Positions 62,059 to 64,000 of a stretch of DNA of 64,000 nucleotides are shown here, one piece after another; position 1 is the stretch's first letter, and the number at the start of each line of letters is the position of its first letter. The DNA is from Flavobacterium branchiicola (lineage in GTDB: Bacteria > Bacteroidota > Bacteroidia > Flavobacteriales > Flavobacteriaceae): contig NZ_JAGYWA010000005.1 in the NCBI RefSeq assembly GCF_018383905.1, forward strand, positions 1 through 64,000, given 5' to 3'. The notes beneath the pieces are model-generated. The model saw only the letters and a program-made list of their open reading frames with translations. It was not told the DNA's origin and searched no databases. The translations under genes and the position numbers were made by a program.

Positions 62059-63390
62059 TTATTTAATAAGAGTTTTTAGTTCGCCTTTTGATTTGATTAA
62101 TGCCACTTCGGCAATTTTATAATTTAATACAGCTCTGGTATAATTATTCTGAGCTTCCTGATGTGCATTTTCTGCATCTAATAAATCGGTTAAAGATGCT
62201 AAACCTTGCAGATAGTTATTTTTTGTATCGCTCAAAATTTCACGAGCTAAACGCATATTTTCTTGTTGATTTCCAATAGTCACAAGGTTATTATCAATTT
62301 GTGCCATTGCATTTCTATAATCCAGATCAAGAGATAGCTTGGTATCTTTCATATCTTCCTGAAGTGTTCTGATATCTACATCAGCCTGTCTTACTCTTGC
62401 ACGAGTTCCAAAACCTGTAAAGATTGGCACACTTAAATTCAATCCGATTCCTGAATAATCTGACCAGTAAACACCTGAAGACGGTTTCGCAAAAAGAGGA
62501 AACTCAGGACCCTGACCAATAAAATTATAACCTGCAGTCAAAGAAAGTTTTGGATAATACTCAGCCTGAACTGCTTTCTTTTGAAACACTAATAATTCTT
62601 CTTGTTTTTTCAAAAGCAAATATTCAGTTCTGTTTTCAACATTTGGAACTTCTGTTAATGCTGCCGGAACTGCTTCAAATTCTTCTTTAGGGATCACGAT
62701 TTGAGTCTCAATCGGCATACCCATATAGAATTTCAATGCATTTTCCTGTAAAGTAATTTGATTTATAACTTGTTGACGGTCTGTATCAATATTTGATAAT
62801 TTTACCACGATACGATCTAAATCAATCTTTTTAGCTAAACCATTATCAAATTGTCCTTTTACAATATCATGAACTTTAGTAGTATTTAAGTAAGTACTAT
62901 CTAATAATATTAATCTTTCGCGTTGTACATAAACTGAGTAATAATTGTTTGCTACTCTTTCAATTACTTGTTCTTCTGTTAACTGATCGTTTATTTGATA
63001 AAATTCACGTGTAGATTTTGCAGCTCTCAATCCGGTAAAAACAGATTGATCAAACAAAGCTTGTGTCAAATTAACCCCTGCTCCCGATGTCCATTTTTGA
63101 CCAAAAGTTGCCTGAATACTAGTTCCCGGCTGACCAAAAGACCCTCCATCAATTACACTGGTTTGTAAAATTGGATTGTAAGTCAGATTTCCGTTTGCAT
63201 GAATTTGTGGCAAAGCTCTGGAACGAATTTCCTGAATTTGGTATTCGCTGTTTTCAACCTGTAATTTTGCCTTTTTAGCATCGGCTTTATTTTGAAGCGC
63301 ATAATTAAGCGCGTCTTTTAAGGTTAAAGTGACTTGTGCATTGGCTGACAGGCCAAGAGTACACAAAAGTATTACAATTATTTTTTTCAT
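62059..63390 (-). CDS. TolC-family outer-membrane efflux channel
   Basis: The product is 443 residues. A signal peptide (MKKIIVILLCTLGLSANAQ) is followed by two repeats of the outer-membrane efflux fold with long helices (TLKDALNYALQNKADAKKAK; DYRNAMAQIDNNLVTIGNQQ; LQGLASLTDLLDAENAHQEA). It forms the outer-membrane exit duct of the pump. It might also serve the HlyD/C39 exporter, which lacks its own TolC gene here, but that is speculation. Confidence 0.94.
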   Translation of the reverse strand: MKKIIVILLCTLGLSANAQVTLTLKDALNYALQNKADAKKAKLQVENSEYQIQEIRSRALPQIHANGNLTYNPILQTSVIDGGSFGQPGTSIQATFGQKWTSGAGVNLTQALFDQSVFTGLRAAKSTREFYQINDQLTEEQVIERVANNYYSVYVQRERLILLDSTYLNTTKVHDIVKGQFDNGLAKKIDLDRIVVKLSNIDTDRQQVINQITLQENALKFYMGMPIETQIVIPKEEFEAVPAALTEVPNVENRTEYLLLKKQEELLVFQKKAVQAEYYPKLSLTAGYNFIGQGPEFPLFAKPSSGVYWSDYSGIGLNLSVPIFTGFGTRARVRQADVDIRTLQEDMKDTKLSLDLDYRNAMAQIDNNLVTIGNQQENMRLAREILSDTKNNYLQGLASLTDLLDAENAHQEAQNNYTRAVLNYKIAEVALIKSKGELKTLIK

Positions 63391-63407
63391 AAATTATAGA
63401 TTGACGA

Positions 63408-64000
63408 TTAAGCGGTAATTTTTTTAAGTTGTTTTTCTAATTCCTTTATTCCTTCTTCAGTTGCCATAGCTCTGGTGTGATATTCAAGAGCTTCTAATTC
63501 TATTTCCTGTGCTTCTTTTTCTGAAATTGTAGTTTCGTTAATATGAAAAATTAAAGTGTAATAAAATTTAACATAGATATCAATATTCAAATCCGGACGA
63601 TACAATCCTTCACGAATTCCTTTTTCTATATTAACTCTAAAATACTGTGTACATTGCTCAATTTCGTATGACAGTACATTTTGATAGATTTCCGGATAAT
63701 GTTTTTTGAGCTGATAAATCGGAGAAGTGTCTATATTGTTTTTAAACATATCACGAAACATTTCTCTAATTTCAAAATTCTCCTGAATTGAATTGTAATC
63801 TTTGGCCACAATAGTTCGAATTATCTCGTGCACTTGCTTGTGAACCATTGAAGTACTTTCTTCAATTAAAACTTCTTTATTGCAGAAATATTTGTAAATC
63901 GTTTTTTTCGATATACACATTTCTCCTGCAATATCATCCATTGTAACACTTTTAAAACCGAGCTTTAAAAACAACTCGCTCGCTTTTGATATGATTTTAT
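63408..64000 (-). CDS. TetR/AcrR-family regulator, 5' end outside window
   Basis: At least 197 residues are visible. The HTH starts with KIISKASELFLKLGFKSVT and continues MDDIAGEMCISKKTIYKYF, the standard TetR DNA-binding domain. The C-terminal ligand domain (about 60-190) is helical. The first residues lie beyond 64000. A TTG at 63974 gives a shorter frame, but the HTH clearly extends upstream of it. It lies 17 bases ahead of the TolC gene and is probably the operon's repressor. Confidence 0.92.
   Translation of the reverse strand, partial: KIISKASELFLKLGFKSVTMDDIAGEMCISKKTIYKYFCNKEVLIEESTSMVHKQVHEIIRTIVAKDYNSIQENFEIREMFRDMFKNNIDTSPIYQLKKHYPEIYQNVLSYEIEQCTQYFRVNIEKGIREGLYRPDLNIDIYVKFYYTLIFHINETTISEKEAQEIELEALEYHTRAMATEEGIKELEKQLKKITA

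Overview
The window reads as chromosome of a Flavobacterium-like member of the Bacteroidota. The DNA is AT-rich. Promoters follow the TAnnTTTG (-7) pattern of this phylum. The gene families are typical of it: a MurF-alanine racemase fusion, a DnaQ-DnaE polymerase fusion, S16 with a long tail, TonB receptors with a carboxypeptidase-like N-terminal domain, DUF6252-like and DUF3050-like proteins, and TPR-AraC regulators. Intergenic spaces carry many short, word-like and palindromic repeats.

Layout. 1-12.5 kb: an IS3-like transposase start cut by the window edge, mscL, murF-alr, envelope proteins, a small His/Cys-rich exported protein with a ZnuD-like TonB receptor, a secreted prolyl oligopeptidase, a Gfo/Idh/MocA oxidoreductase and an outer-membrane barrel. 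12.7-17.2 kb: dnaE. 17.8-23.5 kb: the leucine cluster leuC, leuD, a methyltransferase, leuA and leuB, with a well-formed promoter and an 8-codon Leu-rich mini-ORF ahead of leuC. 23.6-26.6 kb: an RRM protein, a lipoprotein, rpsP-rimM and a TrmN6-like tRNA methyltransferase.

26.7-37.6 kb is the most interesting part. It is a peptide production and export locus with an HlyD adaptor, a C39-peptidase ABC exporter, a TlpA-like thioredoxin, a membrane VKOR-thioredoxin protein whose N-terminal C39-like domain has no cysteine, and a string of tiny Cys-rich double-glycine-leader peptides (three intact, one with an altered cleavage site, one possible remnant). A further GG-leader peptide without cysteine and a TPR-AraC regulator lie beside it. 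Inference: the locus makes and exports disulfide-bonded peptides. Three of the precursor genes are preceded by a 37-nt element of constant length. Its two interleaved stems keep their pairing through compensatory and G-U changes and have the geometry of an H-type pseudoknot. I know of no name for it.

37.7-49.4 kb: glutaryl-CoA dehydrogenase, a DUF3050-like protein, two AraC regulators with small enzymes, small HTH proteins, a putAbiC-type abortive-infection protein beside tRNA-Ser(GGA), and a LysR/MFS divergent pair. 49.5-56.2 kb: type I asparaginase, an acyltransferase, TatD, an S41 peptidase, and a membrane-tethered sigma-region-2/TPR protein divergent from a retropepsin-like protease. 56.2-64 kb: a Tet-type MFS pump and a TetR-TolC-adaptor-RND efflux operon running off the right edge.

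All calls come from reading the sequence. No database search was possible, so family names rest on recognised motifs and lengths.
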